Shown here piece by piece: positions 33,216-41,076 of a stretch of DNA of 64,000 nucleotides (positions are counted from its first letter, which is position 1; every line of letters begins with the position of its first letter). Position numbers and translations under genes: made by a program. This stretch comes from Frigoribacterium endophyticum (lineage in GTDB: Bacteria > Actinomycetota > Actinomycetes > Actinomycetales > Microbacteriaceae): contig NZ_JAAOYV010000003.1 of NCBI RefSeq assembly GCF_011759585.1, positions 1-64,000 of the forward strand, read 5' to 3'. The notes under the pieces were generated by a model. The model worked only from the letters and a program-made list of their open reading frames with translations, was not told where the DNA came from and did not search any database.

Positions 33216-34265
33216 ATGGCACACCCCCTCGAGTTCGGACTCGACACCTTCGGCGACGTCACCGAGCGCCCGGCCGGGGCCGCCGACGCCGGCCAGCTCG
33301 TCTCGCACGCGCAGTCGATCCGCGACCTGGTCGACCAGGCCGTGCTCGCCGACCAGGTCGGCCTCGACTTCATCGGCGTCGGCGAGCACCACCGCGTCGA
33401 CTTCGCCGTCAGCGCCCCCGAGGTCGTGCTCGCGGCCATCGCGGCGCGCACCGAGACGATCCGCATGGGCTCGGCCGTGACCGTGCTCAGCAGCGACGAC
33501 CCCGTCCGGGTCTACGAGCGCTTCGCCACCGTCGACGCCCTGTCGAACGGGCGGGCCGAGGTCATCCTCGGGCGCGGCTCGTTCACCGAGTCGTTCCCGC
33601 TCTTCGGCCTCGACCTGCAGGACTACGAGGTGCTCTTCGAGGAGAAGATCCAGCTCTTCGCCGAGCTGCTGAAGGACGAGCCCGTCACCTGGACGGGCAC
33701 GAAGCGCGGCGCCCTCAGCGAGCAGTGGGTCTACCCGCGCCCCGAGAGCGGCACCCTGAAGACCTGGGTCGGCGTCGGCGGGTCGCCGCAGTCGGTGATC
33801 CGCGCCGCGCACTACGGCCTGCCGCTCTTCCTCGCCATCATCGGCGGCCAGCCCGCCCAGTTCGCGCCCTACGCCGACCTCTACCGTCGGGCCCTGACCG
33901 AGTTCGGCAAGGAGCCGCAGCCCATCGCGATGCACTCGCCCGGCTTCGTGCTCGAGACCGACGACGAGGCGAAGGAGCTGCTGTACCCGTACCAGGAGGC
34001 GCAGACGAACCAGCTCGGTCGCGAGCGCGGCTGGCCCCCCTACTCGCGCGCGCAGTACGAGCAGAGCGCCGGCCCCGACGGCGCCCTCTACGTCGGCTCG
34101 CCCGAGACGGTCGCGGCGAAGATCGCGGGGAACATGGCGCTGCTCGGCGCGACGCGCTTCGACATGCGCTACAGCATGGGGCGCCTGCCGCACGAGGCGA
34201 TGATGCGCAGCATCGAGCTGTACGGCACGAAGGTGGTTCCCCTGGTGCGCGAGATGCTCGCCTAG
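33216..34265 (+). CDS. LLM-class flavin-dependent oxidoreductase
   Basis: A 349-residue protein of the luciferase-like monooxygenase superfamily ((beta/alpha)8 fold, FMN or F420). Characteristic segments are LADQVGLDFIGVGEHHRVDF (about 52-71), RMGSAVTVLSSDDPVRVYERFATVDALSNGR and VGGSPQSVIRAAHYGLPLFLAIIGG. Substrate unknown. The ATG at 33216 has GGAG 7-8 nt upstream; an earlier ATG at 33183 would add 11 unconserved residues. The gene is alone between the HD gene and the convergent ctaG. Confidence 0.9.
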   Translation: MAHPLEFGLDTFGDVTERPAGAADAGQLVSHAQSIRDLVDQAVLADQVGLDFIGVGEHHRVDFAVSAPEVVLAAIAARTETIRMGSAVTVLSSDDPVRVYERFATVDALSNGRAEVILGRGSFTESFPLFGLDLQDYEVLFEEKIQLFAELLKDEPVTWTGTKRGALSEQWVYPRPESGTLKTWVGVGGSPQSVIRAAHYGLPLFLAIIGGQPAQFAPYADLYRRALTEFGKEPQPIAMHSPGFVLETDDEAKELLYPYQEAQTNQLGRERGWPPYSRAQYEQSAGPDGALYVGSPETVAAKIAGNMALLGATRFDMRYSMGRLPHEAMMRSIELYGTKVVPLVREMLA

Positions 34266-34271
34266 CGAACG

Positions 34272-34328
34272 CCGCGCCTCCGGCGTGCCCCACTGCCGCG
34301 CCGGCGAGAGGGTTGGCGGGAGGCGCGG
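34272..34328. terminator. Inverted repeat between convergent LLM and ctaG genes
   Basis: CCGCGCCTCC (34272-34281) and GGAGGCGCGG (34319-34328) are perfect complements around 37 bases. Each arm also equals most of the recurrent GGAGGCGCGGGTC motif. Confidence 0.5.
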
Positions 34329-34348
34329 TGTCGGCCGTCGGGGAGCGC

Positions 34349-36331
34349 TCAGCCCCGGCGGTCGCTCCGCGCCAGCGCCCCGAGCTGCTCGTTGTACGCG
34401 TCGAGCTCGGCGTCGCCGTCGCGCTCGGCCTGGCGGTCCTTGCGCTTGGCCTCGCGGCTGTCGCTGCGGCTCCACATGATCGCGACGGCGATCGCCAGCG
34501 AGACGGTGGGGATCTCGCCGACGCTCCAGGCGATGCCGCCCGCCGCGTACTGGTCGGCCACCGGCGTCGCGCCCCAGGTGCGGCCCATGGCGCCGTACCA
34601 GTCGGCGAGGAAGAGCGACGTGCTCGTCATGATGCTCAAGCCGAAGAAGGCGTGGAACGCCATCGTCGCGAGCAGCACCAGCAGCCGCATCGGGTAGGGC
34701 AGGCGGCCCTTGACCGGGTCGATGCCGATCATCGACTGCACGAAGAGGTACCCGACGATCAGGAAGTGCACGATCATCCAGTAGTGCCCGAGGTGGGTCG
34801 TCGTGGCCCAGCTGAACAGCGACGTGTAGTAGAAGACGAAGAGCGAGCCGGCGAAGAGCACCGCCGAGACGATCGGGTTGCTGATGACGTGGGCGTACGT
34901 CGAGTGCACCAGGACCATGATCCACTCGCGGGGGCCCCGCGTGCCGTCCTGTCGCTTGCGGATCGCGCGCAGCGCCAGCGTGACGGGCGCTCCCGGCACG
35001 AGCAGCACCGGCACGACCATGCCGAGCGCCATGTGCGCCAGCATGTGCATGCTGAAGAGGTACTCCTCGTAGACGTTCGGGGCGCCGCAGGTGATGTAGA
35101 AGAGCACGACGAGGCCGGTGATCCACGACACGGTGCGGCCGAGCGACCACTGGTCGCCGCGGCGCCGCAGCCGGACGACGCCGGCCACGTAGAAGAAGAT
35201 GCCGAAGGCGCAGAGCAGGGCCCAGAGCAGGTCCGGGTTCCACTCCGTGAGGTACCGCAGCGGGGTCAGCTCACGCGGCAGCACCTCCTCGGTGAGGATC
35301 TCGGCGGGCGTCGGGTCGGCGAGGTCGGTCGCGACGACCTGCTCGACCGGCGTGGCCGTGCGGCCGAGGGCCGCGGCCACGCCCGAGGCGAGGCCCATGA
35401 AGGCGAGCTCGGCCGAGACGAACCACCAGAAGAAGCGGTTGGTCGCCGCGGGGTGCGTCGACATGCGCGCGACGAGCCAGCGGCGCTGGACGACGCCGAA
35501 GAGGCCCAGGGCCACGAGGGCGAGGGTCTTGACGAGCACCAGCACGCCGTAGCCGGTGGTGAGGGCGGCCCAGTCGCCCAGGCGGAGGGCTGCGCTGCCG
35601 ACGCCGGAGACCGCGACGACGACGAAGCAGATGATCGCGACGGTCGAGTAGCGGGCGAGGACGACGCCGATGCGGCCCTTCTCGAGCGTGGGGCGCAGCA
35701 GCACCAGGGCGACGAGCCCGCCGAGCCAGACCGAGGCGCCCTCGAGGTGGAGGGCGAGGTCGGTCACGGCGGCGTCGTGCCCGCTCGCGCCGGCGGCGTG
35801 GCCCTGCTGGGCGATGGGGATGAGCCCGCCCATGGCCAGCAGCGTCAGGGCGACGAGCGACCAGATGTTCCGCAGCGCGAAGGCGAGCACCGTGACGCCG
35901 GCGGCGATGAGGGTCGTGGTCAGCCAGGCGACGCCGAGCTCGGTGTTCGTGAGGAAGAAGGCGAGCGTGCGGCCGAACTGGTCGTCGAAGGTGACCGGCA
36001 CGTTGGCGACGCTGAGGAAGGTGAAGAAGGCGGTGGCGGCGGAGGCGACGGTCCAGGCCCCGGCGGCGCCCGCGGCGATGTCCATGGCCCGTTCGAACTC
36101 GGCCTCCTTCCGCGACAGCGCGAAGCAGGTGAGGAAGAGCGTGCCGATGGTGACCGCGGCGGTGACGTTGTTCAGCATCTTCGCGATGGGCAGCCCCCAC
36201 CGGACGGCCTCGCCGGGGTCGACGACGAGCGGCGCGTCTGCCGCGCCGCCGAACTGCAGGGCCGCCAGCAGCGAGAGGAACGCCACCAGCACGAGCAGTG
36301 CGGGACCGGAGGCGCGGGTGATCCTGGTCAT
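34349..36331 (-). CDS. CopD-CtaG fusion, copper and oxidase-assembly protein
   Basis: A 660-residue polytopic membrane protein with about fourteen hydrophobic segments. The N-terminal half (to about residue 310) is CopD-like, with LALHLEGASVWLGGLVAL; the C-terminal half is CtaG-like (caa3_CtaG), with NVYEEYLFSMHMLAHMALGMVVP and TTHLGHYWMIVHFLIVGYLFV. The conserved His and Met residues suit copper handling. CtaG proteins are needed for assembly of cytochrome c oxidase. The ATG at 36331 follows a TAAGCT -10 candidate (36340-36345) by 8 nt. The C-terminus is a charged cytoplasmic tail. Confidence 0.9.
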   Translation of the reverse strand: MTRITRASGPALLVLVAFLSLLAALQFGGAADAPLVVDPGEAVRWGLPIAKMLNNVTAAVTIGTLFLTCFALSRKEAEFERAMDIAAGAAGAWTVASAATAFFTFLSVANVPVTFDDQFGRTLAFFLTNTELGVAWLTTTLIAAGVTVLAFALRNIWSLVALTLLAMGGLIPIAQQGHAAGASGHDAAVTDLALHLEGASVWLGGLVALVLLRPTLEKGRIGVVLARYSTVAIICFVVVAVSGVGSAALRLGDWAALTTGYGVLVLVKTLALVALGLFGVVQRRWLVARMSTHPAATNRFFWWFVSAELAFMGLASGVAAALGRTATPVEQVVATDLADPTPAEILTEEVLPRELTPLRYLTEWNPDLLWALLCAFGIFFYVAGVVRLRRRGDQWSLGRTVSWITGLVVLFYITCGAPNVYEEYLFSMHMLAHMALGMVVPVLLVPGAPVTLALRAIRKRQDGTRGPREWIMVLVHSTYAHVISNPIVSAVLFAGSLFVFYYTSLFSWATTTHLGHYWMIVHFLIVGYLFVQSMIGIDPVKGRLPYPMRLLVLLATMAFHAFFGLSIMTSTSLFLADWYGAMGRTWGATPVADQYAAGGIAWSVGEIPTVSLAIAVAIMWSRSDSREAKRKDRQAERDGDAELDAYNEQLGALARSDRRG

Positions 36332-36409
36332 CGAGGCCTAGCTTAGGTCGGGTCGACTGGGAGTCGGCGGCCGATCGCTCGGCGACGAGCGACCCGCCGC
36401 CGGACGCAC

Positions 36410-36443
36410 GGAAGGGGCGGCGACCGAGGTCGCCGCCCCTTCC
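36410..36443 (-). terminator. Perfect 15-bp hairpin downstream of HU gene
   Basis: GGAAGGGGCGGCGAC and GTCGCCGCCCCTTCC enclose a CGAG loop 25 nt past the HU stop codon. Confidence 0.85.
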
Positions 36444-36468
36444 GGGGTGCTCCGTGAGGAGCGGAGGA

Positions 36469-36756
36469 CTACTTGACCGCAGCCTTGAGCTTGCTGCCGG
36501 CGCTGACCTTGACCGAGTCGCTCGCGGCGATCTCGAGGGCCTCGCCCGTCTGCGGGTTGCGGCCCGTGCGGGCGGCGCGGTGGGTCTTCTCGAAGGCGAT
36601 CCAGCCGGGGATGGTCACCTTGGTGCCGTCGGCGACCGACTTCGAGACGACGGAGAAGAACGCGTCGACGACGCCGCTGACGGCGGCCTGGCTCTGGCCG
36701 GACTCGGAAGCGACAGCTGCGACGAGCTCGGTGCGGTTCAGTGACTTGTCAGCCAT
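36469..36756 (-). CDS. hup: HU-family nucleoid protein
   Basis: A 95-residue HU/IHF-type histone-like protein. It starts MADKSLNRTELVAAVA and has the DNA-arm region IPGWIAFEKTHRAARTGRNPQTGEAL; the usual family motif is GFGxF, here GWIAF. It bends and compacts DNA as a dimer. It lacks the long Lys/Ala tail of mycobacterial HupB, so this is the short form. ATG 36756 has an AGGAGG site. Its 5' leader carries a hairpin GGCACGGT/ACCGTGCC at 36792-36811. Confidence 0.95.
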   Translation of the reverse strand: MADKSLNRTELVAAVASESGQSQAAVSGVVDAFFSVVSKSVADGTKVTIPGWIAFEKTHRAARTGRNPQTGEALEIAASDSVKVSAGSKLKAAVK

Positions 36757-36826
36757 GTGGTGTCCTCCTCGGACTTCGTTCGGTGAGACGAGGCACGGTG
36801 TCCACCGTGCCCGTGGAGTTCGGGCC

Positions 36827-36848
36827 CCCCGGGGCCGAGGCCCCGGGG
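36827..36848 (-). terminator. Hairpin downstream of rpsN
   Basis: CCCCGGGGCC and GGCCCCGGGG with a GA loop, 14 nt past the rpsN stop. Likely end of the rpmB-rpmG-rpsN transcript. Confidence 0.7.
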
Positions 36849-36861
36849 AAACGGCTCGAAC

Positions 36862-37167
36862 CTACCAGGAAGACTTCGTGATGCCCGGAAGCTCGCCTCG
36901 GTGTGCCATGTCGCGGAAGCGGACACGGCTGATGCCGTACTCCTTGAGGTGGCCACGGGGGCGACCGTCGATCGCGTCGCGGTTGCGGAGGCGGACCGGC
37001 GACGCGTCGCGGGGCAGCTTCTGCAGGCCGAGACGAGCGGCCTCGCGGCTCTCGTCGGTGCCGGCGGGGTCGACGAGGGCCTTCTTCAGCTCGAGACGCT
37101 TCTCGGCGTAGCGAGCGACGATGACGGCGCGCTGGTCGTTCTTGGCGATCTTGCTCTTCTTGGCCAT
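36862..37167 (-). CDS. rpsN: 30S ribosomal protein S14, zinc-independent form
   Basis: The 101-residue long form of S14, from [11 protein letters not shown] to the conserved C-terminus [19 protein letters not shown]. It has no cysteine, so it lacks the CxxC...CxxC zinc site of the short 61-residue form. Such C-minus paralogues commonly replace zinc-binding copies when zinc is scarce. It is the third gene of rpmB-rpmG-rpsN, starting two bases after the rpmG stop, and lies beside zur and znuABC. Confidence 0.97.
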   Translation of the reverse strand: MAKKSKIAKNDQRAVIVARYAEKRLELKKALVDPAGTDESREAARLGLQKLPRDASPVRLRNRDAIDGRPRGHLKEYGISRVRFRDMAHRGELPGITKSSW

Positions 37168-37169
37168 GG

Positions 37170-37337
37170 TTAGCGCTCCTCGCGGAATTCGACGTGCTTG
37201 CGGATCACGGGGTCGTACTTCTTCAGCACGAGGCGATCGGGGTTGTTGCGACGGTTCTTCTTGGTCACGTACGTGAAGCCGGTGCCCGCCGTCGAGCGGA
37301 GCTTGATGATGGGACGAACGTCCTGCTGACGTGCCAT
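37170..37337 (-). CDS. rpmG: 50S ribosomal protein L33, zinc-independent form
   Basis: A 55-residue L33. The core [27 protein letters not shown] is intact, but the four zinc-ligand cysteines of C-plus L33 are absent. Its ATG overlaps the rpmB stop (TGATG), so the two are translationally coupled. Confidence 0.97.
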   Translation of the reverse strand: MARQQDVRPIIKLRSTAGTGFTYVTKKNRRNNPDRLVLKKYDPVIRKHVEFREER

Positions 37338-37573
37338 CAGATCTTCTCCCCACGCGCGAGGAGGTCCTTGACGACCTTCTCGATGCCACGAGCGTCGATC
37401 ACCTTGATGCCCTTGGCGCTGAGCTGCAGGGTGACGTTGCGACGAAGCGACGGCACGTAGTACGTCTTCTTCTGGATGTTGGGGTCGAAACGACGCTTGG
37501 TGCGTCGGTGCGAGTGCGAGATGTTGTGGCCGAAACCGGGGATGGCTCCGGTCACCTGGCAGGTTGCTGCCAT
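37337..37573 (-). CDS. rpmB: 50S ribosomal protein L28
   Basis: A 78-residue L28 starting [21 protein letters not shown] with the conserved [14 protein letters not shown]. Only one cysteine is present, so no zinc ribbon can form. First gene of the trio; GGAGGAAACC forms a strong ribosome site before the ATG at 37573. Confidence 0.97.
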   Translation of the reverse strand: MAATCQVTGAIPGFGHNISHSHRRTKRRFDPNIQKKTYYVPSLRRNVTLQLSAKGIKVIDARGIEKVVKDLLARGEKI

Positions 37574-37650
37574 GGTTTCCTCCGTAGGTACCGTAGGAGC
37601 CGGAGCCCCTACCCAAGGTCACTTGTCGGCGCGCCGGTCCCCCTGCCCGA

Positions 37651-37689
37651 TCGTGAGACCGGGCGGTGCTCGGTCGTGAGACCGGGCGG
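37651..37689. repeat. Perfect 16-bp direct repeat upstream of rpmB
   Basis: TCGTGAGACCGGGCGG occurs at 37651-37666 and again at 37674-37689, a 23-nt period (about two helical turns). It lies 78-116 nt upstream of rpmB and could be a tandem protein-binding site. Confidence 0.8.
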
Positions 37690-37713
37690 ATGGTGCTGGG
37701 GGGCGGTGCACAT

Positions 37714-37730
37714 GGGCGCAGATAGCGCCC
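37714..37730 (-). terminator. Hairpin GGGCGC/GCGCCC downstream of zur
   Basis: Six-bp arms around AGATA, 38 nt past the zur stop and 141 nt before rpmB. A weak terminator or an operator. The gap 37574-37768 holds no gene. Confidence 0.4.
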
Positions 37731-37768
37731 AACCAAAGGGAGAGCCTACGCGACACGCCCGGCCGGGG

Positions 37769-38206
37769 TCAACTGCGGAGACCGCCCCGCGTCACGACGG
37801 GGTCGCGCCCGGCGGCCTTCTCGGCCGAGCAGGCCGCGCACAGGCCGAAGACGTCGACGATGTGCTGCGCCTCGGTGAAGCCGTGCTGCGCGGCGACCTG
37901 ACGGGCCCAGGTCTCGACCGCGTCGGCCTCGATCTCGACCGTGGTGCCACAGACGCGACAGATGAGGTGGTGGTGGTGCGTGCCCGGCGTGCAGGCGCGG
38001 TAGAGGCTCTCGCCCTCCTGCTGCAGCGAGTCGGCCGAGCCGTCGGCGGCCAGGTCGGAGAGCGCTCGGTAGACGGTCGCCAGCCCGATCGGGGAGCCGG
38101 AGTCGCGGAGCTGGGTGTGCAGGGACTGCGCGCTGACGAAGCCCTCGCTGCTGCCGAGCGCCTCGCGCACGGCCTCCCGCTGCCAGGTGTTGCGCTTCAC
38201 GACCAC
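37769..38206 (-). CDS. zur: Fur-family regulator, probable Zur
   Basis: A 145-residue Fur-family protein. The N-terminal winged helix contains PIGLATVYRALSDLAADG; the metal-binding half contains GTHHHHLICRVCGTTVEIE and VFGLCAACSAE, two CxxC pairs that bind a structural zinc, plus the His-rich sensing site. It is the fourth gene of znuA-znuC-znuB-zur, beginning one base after the znuB stop with AGGAGG upstream of the GTG. Gene context makes it the zinc uptake repressor, acting at the site near 41025. Confidence 0.92.
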   Translation of the reverse strand: MVVKRNTWQREAVREALGSSEGFVSAQSLHTQLRDSGSPIGLATVYRALSDLAADGSADSLQQEGESLYRACTPGTHHHHLICRVCGTTVEIEADAVETWARQVAAQHGFTEAQHIVDVFGLCAACSAEKAAGRDPVVTRGGLRS

Positions 38207-38207
38207 G

Positions 38208-39119
38208 TCAGGCCTCCTTCGTCGGTGTCGAGGGTACCGGCGTGCCTCGGCGTCGGCTGGGCGTCGCCCCGCCGCGCGACCCCGCGCGCTCCCGGCCCCG
38301 GCCGACGACGCGGCAGACGAGCCAGATGGCGAACGAGATCGTCGTCACGTAGGGGCTGATCGGCAGCCCGCCGCCGAGGGCGAGCAGGATCCCGCCGACG
38401 ACCGAGGTCACGGCGAAGGCCACGCTGAGCAGCGGCACGAGCCGAGGGTTCACGGTCACGCGCAGGGCGGCCGCGGCCGGGGTGACGAGCAGCGACAGCA
38501 CGAGCAGCGCCCCGATCACCTGCACCGACACGGCGACGGCGAGCCCGAGCACGAGCATGAACAGCAGCCCGAGCGCGCGCACCGGCACGCCGGCGGCGGC
38601 GGCGACGTCGGGGTCGACGCTCGCGAAGGTCAGGGGCCGCCAGATGACGAGCAGCACGACGATCACCACGGCCGAGATGCCGACGAGCCAGCCGAGCTGA
38701 GGATTGTCGACCGACACGATCTGCCCGGTGAGCAGGCCGAACTTGTTGGCCGAGCGGCCCTTGTAGAGCGCGAGGAAGAGGATGCCGAGGCCCAGCCCGA
38801 ACGGCATCAGCACCGCGATGATCGAGTTCCGCTCCCGGGCGCGGGCACCGAGCAGCCCGATCAGCATCGCCGCGACGACGCTGCCGACGAGGGAGCCCCC
38901 GACGACGTTCGCGCCGAGCAGGAGCGCCGCGGAGGCGCCGGCGAACGACAGCTCGCTGATGCCGTGCACCGCGAAGGGCAGGTTGCGCGTCACGACGAAC
39001 GGGCCGATGAGCCCTCCGACGAGGCCGAGCACGGCCCCGGCGATGATCGAGTTGCGCACCAGCACGACGAGCTCGCCGAAGTCCTGGAACGAGAACAATT
39101 GCGACCAGAGGTCGGTCAT
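38208..39119 (-). CDS. znuB: Zinc/manganese ABC transporter permease
   Basis: A 303-residue ABC-3 family permease with about eight to nine helices. Signatures include FVVTRNLPFAVHGISELSFAGASAALLLG (about 42-70) and the coupling region DPDVAAAAGVPVRALGLLFM. It imports zinc (manganese less likely) together with ZnuA and ZnuC. Its ATG at 39119 overlaps the znuC stop (ATGA). The C-terminal tail is basic and unconserved. Confidence 0.93.
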   Translation of the reverse strand: MTDLWSQLFSFQDFGELVVLVRNSIIAGAVLGLVGGLIGPFVVTRNLPFAVHGISELSFAGASAALLLGANVVGGSLVGSVVAAMLIGLLGARARERNSIIAVLMPFGLGLGILFLALYKGRSANKFGLLTGQIVSVDNPQLGWLVGISAVVIVVLLVIWRPLTFASVDPDVAAAAGVPVRALGLLFMLVLGLAVAVSVQVIGALLVLSLLVTPAAAALRVTVNPRLVPLLSVAFAVTSVVGGILLALGGGLPISPYVTTISFAIWLVCRVVGRGRERAGSRGGATPSRRRGTPVPSTPTKEA

Positions 39120-39994
39120 CGATCTCCTCCCTCGTCGTCGGCGGGCTCGTCGACGTGGTGGTCGTCGTGGCCGTGGCCGCCGACGATCACGATGCGGCCC
39201 ATGGTGCGGATCACGTCGACCGGGGTGCCGTACAGCTCCGACAGCACGTCGGCGCGCAGCACCTCGTCGGGCGTGCCGACGCGGAACGAGCCGCCGGCGA
39301 GGTAGAGCACCCGGTCGACCACGTCGAGGATGGGGTTGACGTCGTGCGTGACGAACACGACCGCGGCGTCGCGGGCCCGGCGCTGGCGGTCGATGAGCTC
39401 GGTGACGCCGCGCTGGTGGCGCAGGTCGAGCGAGATCAGCGGCTCGTCGCAGAGCAGCAGGGCGGGGTCGGCGGCGAGTGCCTGCCCGACGCGGGCGCGC
39501 TGCTGCTCGCCGCCCGACAGGGTCGCGACCGGCGCGGAGGCGAAGGAGGCGGCGCCCACCTCCTCGACGAGGCGGTCGACGGCAGCGCGTTCGGCCGCCG
39601 ACTCCCGGCGGAGCCCCCAGCGGTGGCCCGTGACGCCGAGCGCGATCATGTCGCGGGTGCGGAGCGGCGTGCCCGACTCCATCAGGCGCTGCTGCGGCAC
39701 GTAGCCGATGCGGCGGTGGCCGCGGCCGACGGCCTGGCCGAGGAACTCGATGCTGCCGCTGGTGAGCTGCTGCTGGCCGAGGATCGTCCGGAGCATGGTG
39801 GTCTTGCCCGCGCCGTTCGGCCCCAGCACGGCGACGAACTCGCCCGGCGCGACGTCGAGGTCGAGCCCCTGCCACAGCACGCGGTCGCCGAACCGCACGC
39901 CCGCGTCGCGGAGGCGCAGCACGGCGTCGCCGCCGCCCGTGCCCGAGGGGGCGGGGGCGGCGGCGACGGGGGAGTCGGTGGGGCCGGGTGTCAC
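39116..39994 (-). CDS. znuC: Zinc ABC transporter ATPase
   Basis: A 292-residue ATPase. Walker A GPNGAGKT (about 57-64), Q-loop VPQQRLMES, signature LSGGEQQRARVGQAL, Walker B LLLCDEPLISLDL and switch His in VTHDVNP are all intact. The C-terminus VGGHGHDDHHVDE is His/Asp-rich and may bind zinc. The GTG at 39994 overlaps the znuA stop (GTGA); this start is preferred to upstream ones because of that coupling. Confidence 0.93.
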   Translation of the reverse strand: MTPGPTDSPVAAAPAPSGTGGGDAVLRLRDAGVRFGDRVLWQGLDLDVAPGEFVAVLGPNGAGKTTMLRTILGQQQLTSGSIEFLGQAVGRGHRRIGYVPQQRLMESGTPLRTRDMIALGVTGHRWGLRRESAAERAAVDRLVEEVGAASFASAPVATLSGGEQQRARVGQALAADPALLLCDEPLISLDLRHQRGVTELIDRQRRARDAAVVFVTHDVNPILDVVDRVLYLAGGSFRVGTPDEVLRADVLSELYGTPVDVIRTMGRIVIVGGHGHDDHHVDEPADDEGGDR

Positions 39995-41004
39995 TGGTCG
40001 AGTGCCGCCTTGATCGCGTCGATGTTGCTCTGCTGCCACGAGACGTAATCATCCCCCGACGGGAGCAGCTCCGTGACCGGCACGATCGCGACGCCGGCGT
40101 CGGTGGCCGCCGTCTCGACCTGCTCGGTCTCGGGGCTCGAGGTCTGCTCGTTGTAGGCGAGGAGGTCGACGCTGCCGCCCGAGAAGAGCTGGAGGGTCTC
40201 GTTGAGGACGGCGGGGGAGACGTCGGTGCCCTCCTCGATCGCCTCGGAGAAGGCGTCCGGGGTCACGTTCTCGAGCCCCATGGCGTCGAAGAGGTAGCCG
40301 GGCACGGGCTCGGTGTAGGCGACCGACTCGCCACCGTGGGCGGTCTCGACCTCCGCCGCCTGCGCCTCCAGGTCGGCGATCTGCTCGCCGAACGACTCGG
40401 CGTTCGCGGTGTAGGCGTCGGCGTTCGAGGGGTCGAGGCTGCCCAGCTCGTCGGCGATCGCCGTCGCGAGCGCGGCCATGCTCGGCAGGCTGTAGAAGAC
40501 GTGCTCGTTGAACTCGCCGTGGTCGTGACCGTGGTCGTCGCCCCCGGCGGTGGCCTCGTCGCTCGCCTCGTCGCCGTGCTCGTCACCGGCGTGCTCGTCG
40601 TCGGAGTGGCCGGCCGCGTCGTCGGGGTCGAGCCCGGAGATCTCGACCGCGTTCAGCACGGTCGCGCTCGTGCCGCTGGCGTCGACGAGCGTGTCGACGA
40701 AGTCGTCGTAGCCGCCGCCGTTCTCGATGACGACGTCGGCCTTCGAGACGGCGAGCTGCGTGCGGGCGTCGGCCTCGAACGAGTGCGGGTCCTGCGAGGC
40801 GTCGCTGATCACGCTGGTGACGTCGACATCATCGCCGCCCACGGTCTTGGCGATGTCGCCGTAGACGTTCGTCGAGGCGACGATCGAGATGCCGTCGTCG
40901 GCGGTCGGCGCGCCCGCGCCCTGGTCGCCGCCCGAGCAGCCGGCGAGCACGAGGGCCGCGGCGGCGGGCAGGGCGAGGAGGGGCAGGGCGCGTCGCGAGG
41001 TCAT
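39991..41004 (-). CDS. znuA: Zinc-binding lipoprotein of ABC transporter
   Basis: A 337-residue ZnuA-type (cluster A-I) binding protein. Lipobox VLAGC (Cys about residue 23), then VASTNVYGDIAKTVGG and the metal ligand region SDASQDPHSFEA. A long His/Asp/Glu-rich loop (HSDDEHAGDEHGDE and GDDHGHDHGEFNEH, about 140-175) is the mark of zinc-specific members. The ATG at 41004 lies 7 nt after a TAGCGT -10 box, so the transcript is probably leaderless. First gene of the znu-zur operon. Confidence 0.94.
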   Translation of the reverse strand: MTSRRALPLLALPAAAALVLAGCSGGDQGAGAPTADDGISIVASTNVYGDIAKTVGGDDVDVTSVISDASQDPHSFEADARTQLAVSKADVVIENGGGYDDFVDTLVDASGTSATVLNAVEISGLDPDDAAGHSDDEHAGDEHGDEASDEATAGGDDHGHDHGEFNEHVFYSLPSMAALATAIADELGSLDPSNADAYTANAESFGEQIADLEAQAAEVETAHGGESVAYTEPVPGYLFDAMGLENVTPDAFSEAIEEGTDVSPAVLNETLQLFSGGSVDLLAYNEQTSSPETEQVETAATDAGVAIVPVTELLPSGDDYVSWQQSNIDAIKAALDQ

Positions 41005-41011
41005 GACGGCC

Positions 41012-41040
41012 ACGCTATTGCTACTGATAATGATTGTCAA
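41012..41040 (-). promoter_or_regulatory. znuA promoter with Zur box in the spacer
   Basis: On the minus strand: -35 TTGACA (41040-41035), 17 nt, -10 TAGCGT (41017-41012). On the plus strand TGATAATGATTGTCA (41025-41039), a near-perfect palindrome of the actinobacterial Zur-box type, fills the spacer and overlaps the -35. This is the strongest promoter match in the window and explains zinc repression of the whole operon. Confidence 0.88.
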
Positions 41041-41076
41041 AACGAGGAGGCGCGGGTCGCCTCCCCGGGCCCGCGC

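Noticed and set aside
36338-36348. CCTAGCTTAGG before ctaG as an iron or manganese box
   Set aside because: The arms are only 4 nt and it overlaps the -10 candidate TAAGCT, which explains the sequence well enough.
37651-37689. Direct repeats as a Zur or stringent-response site
   Set aside because: They are G/C-rich direct repeats, not the AT-rich palindrome expected of Zur, and match no motif I know.
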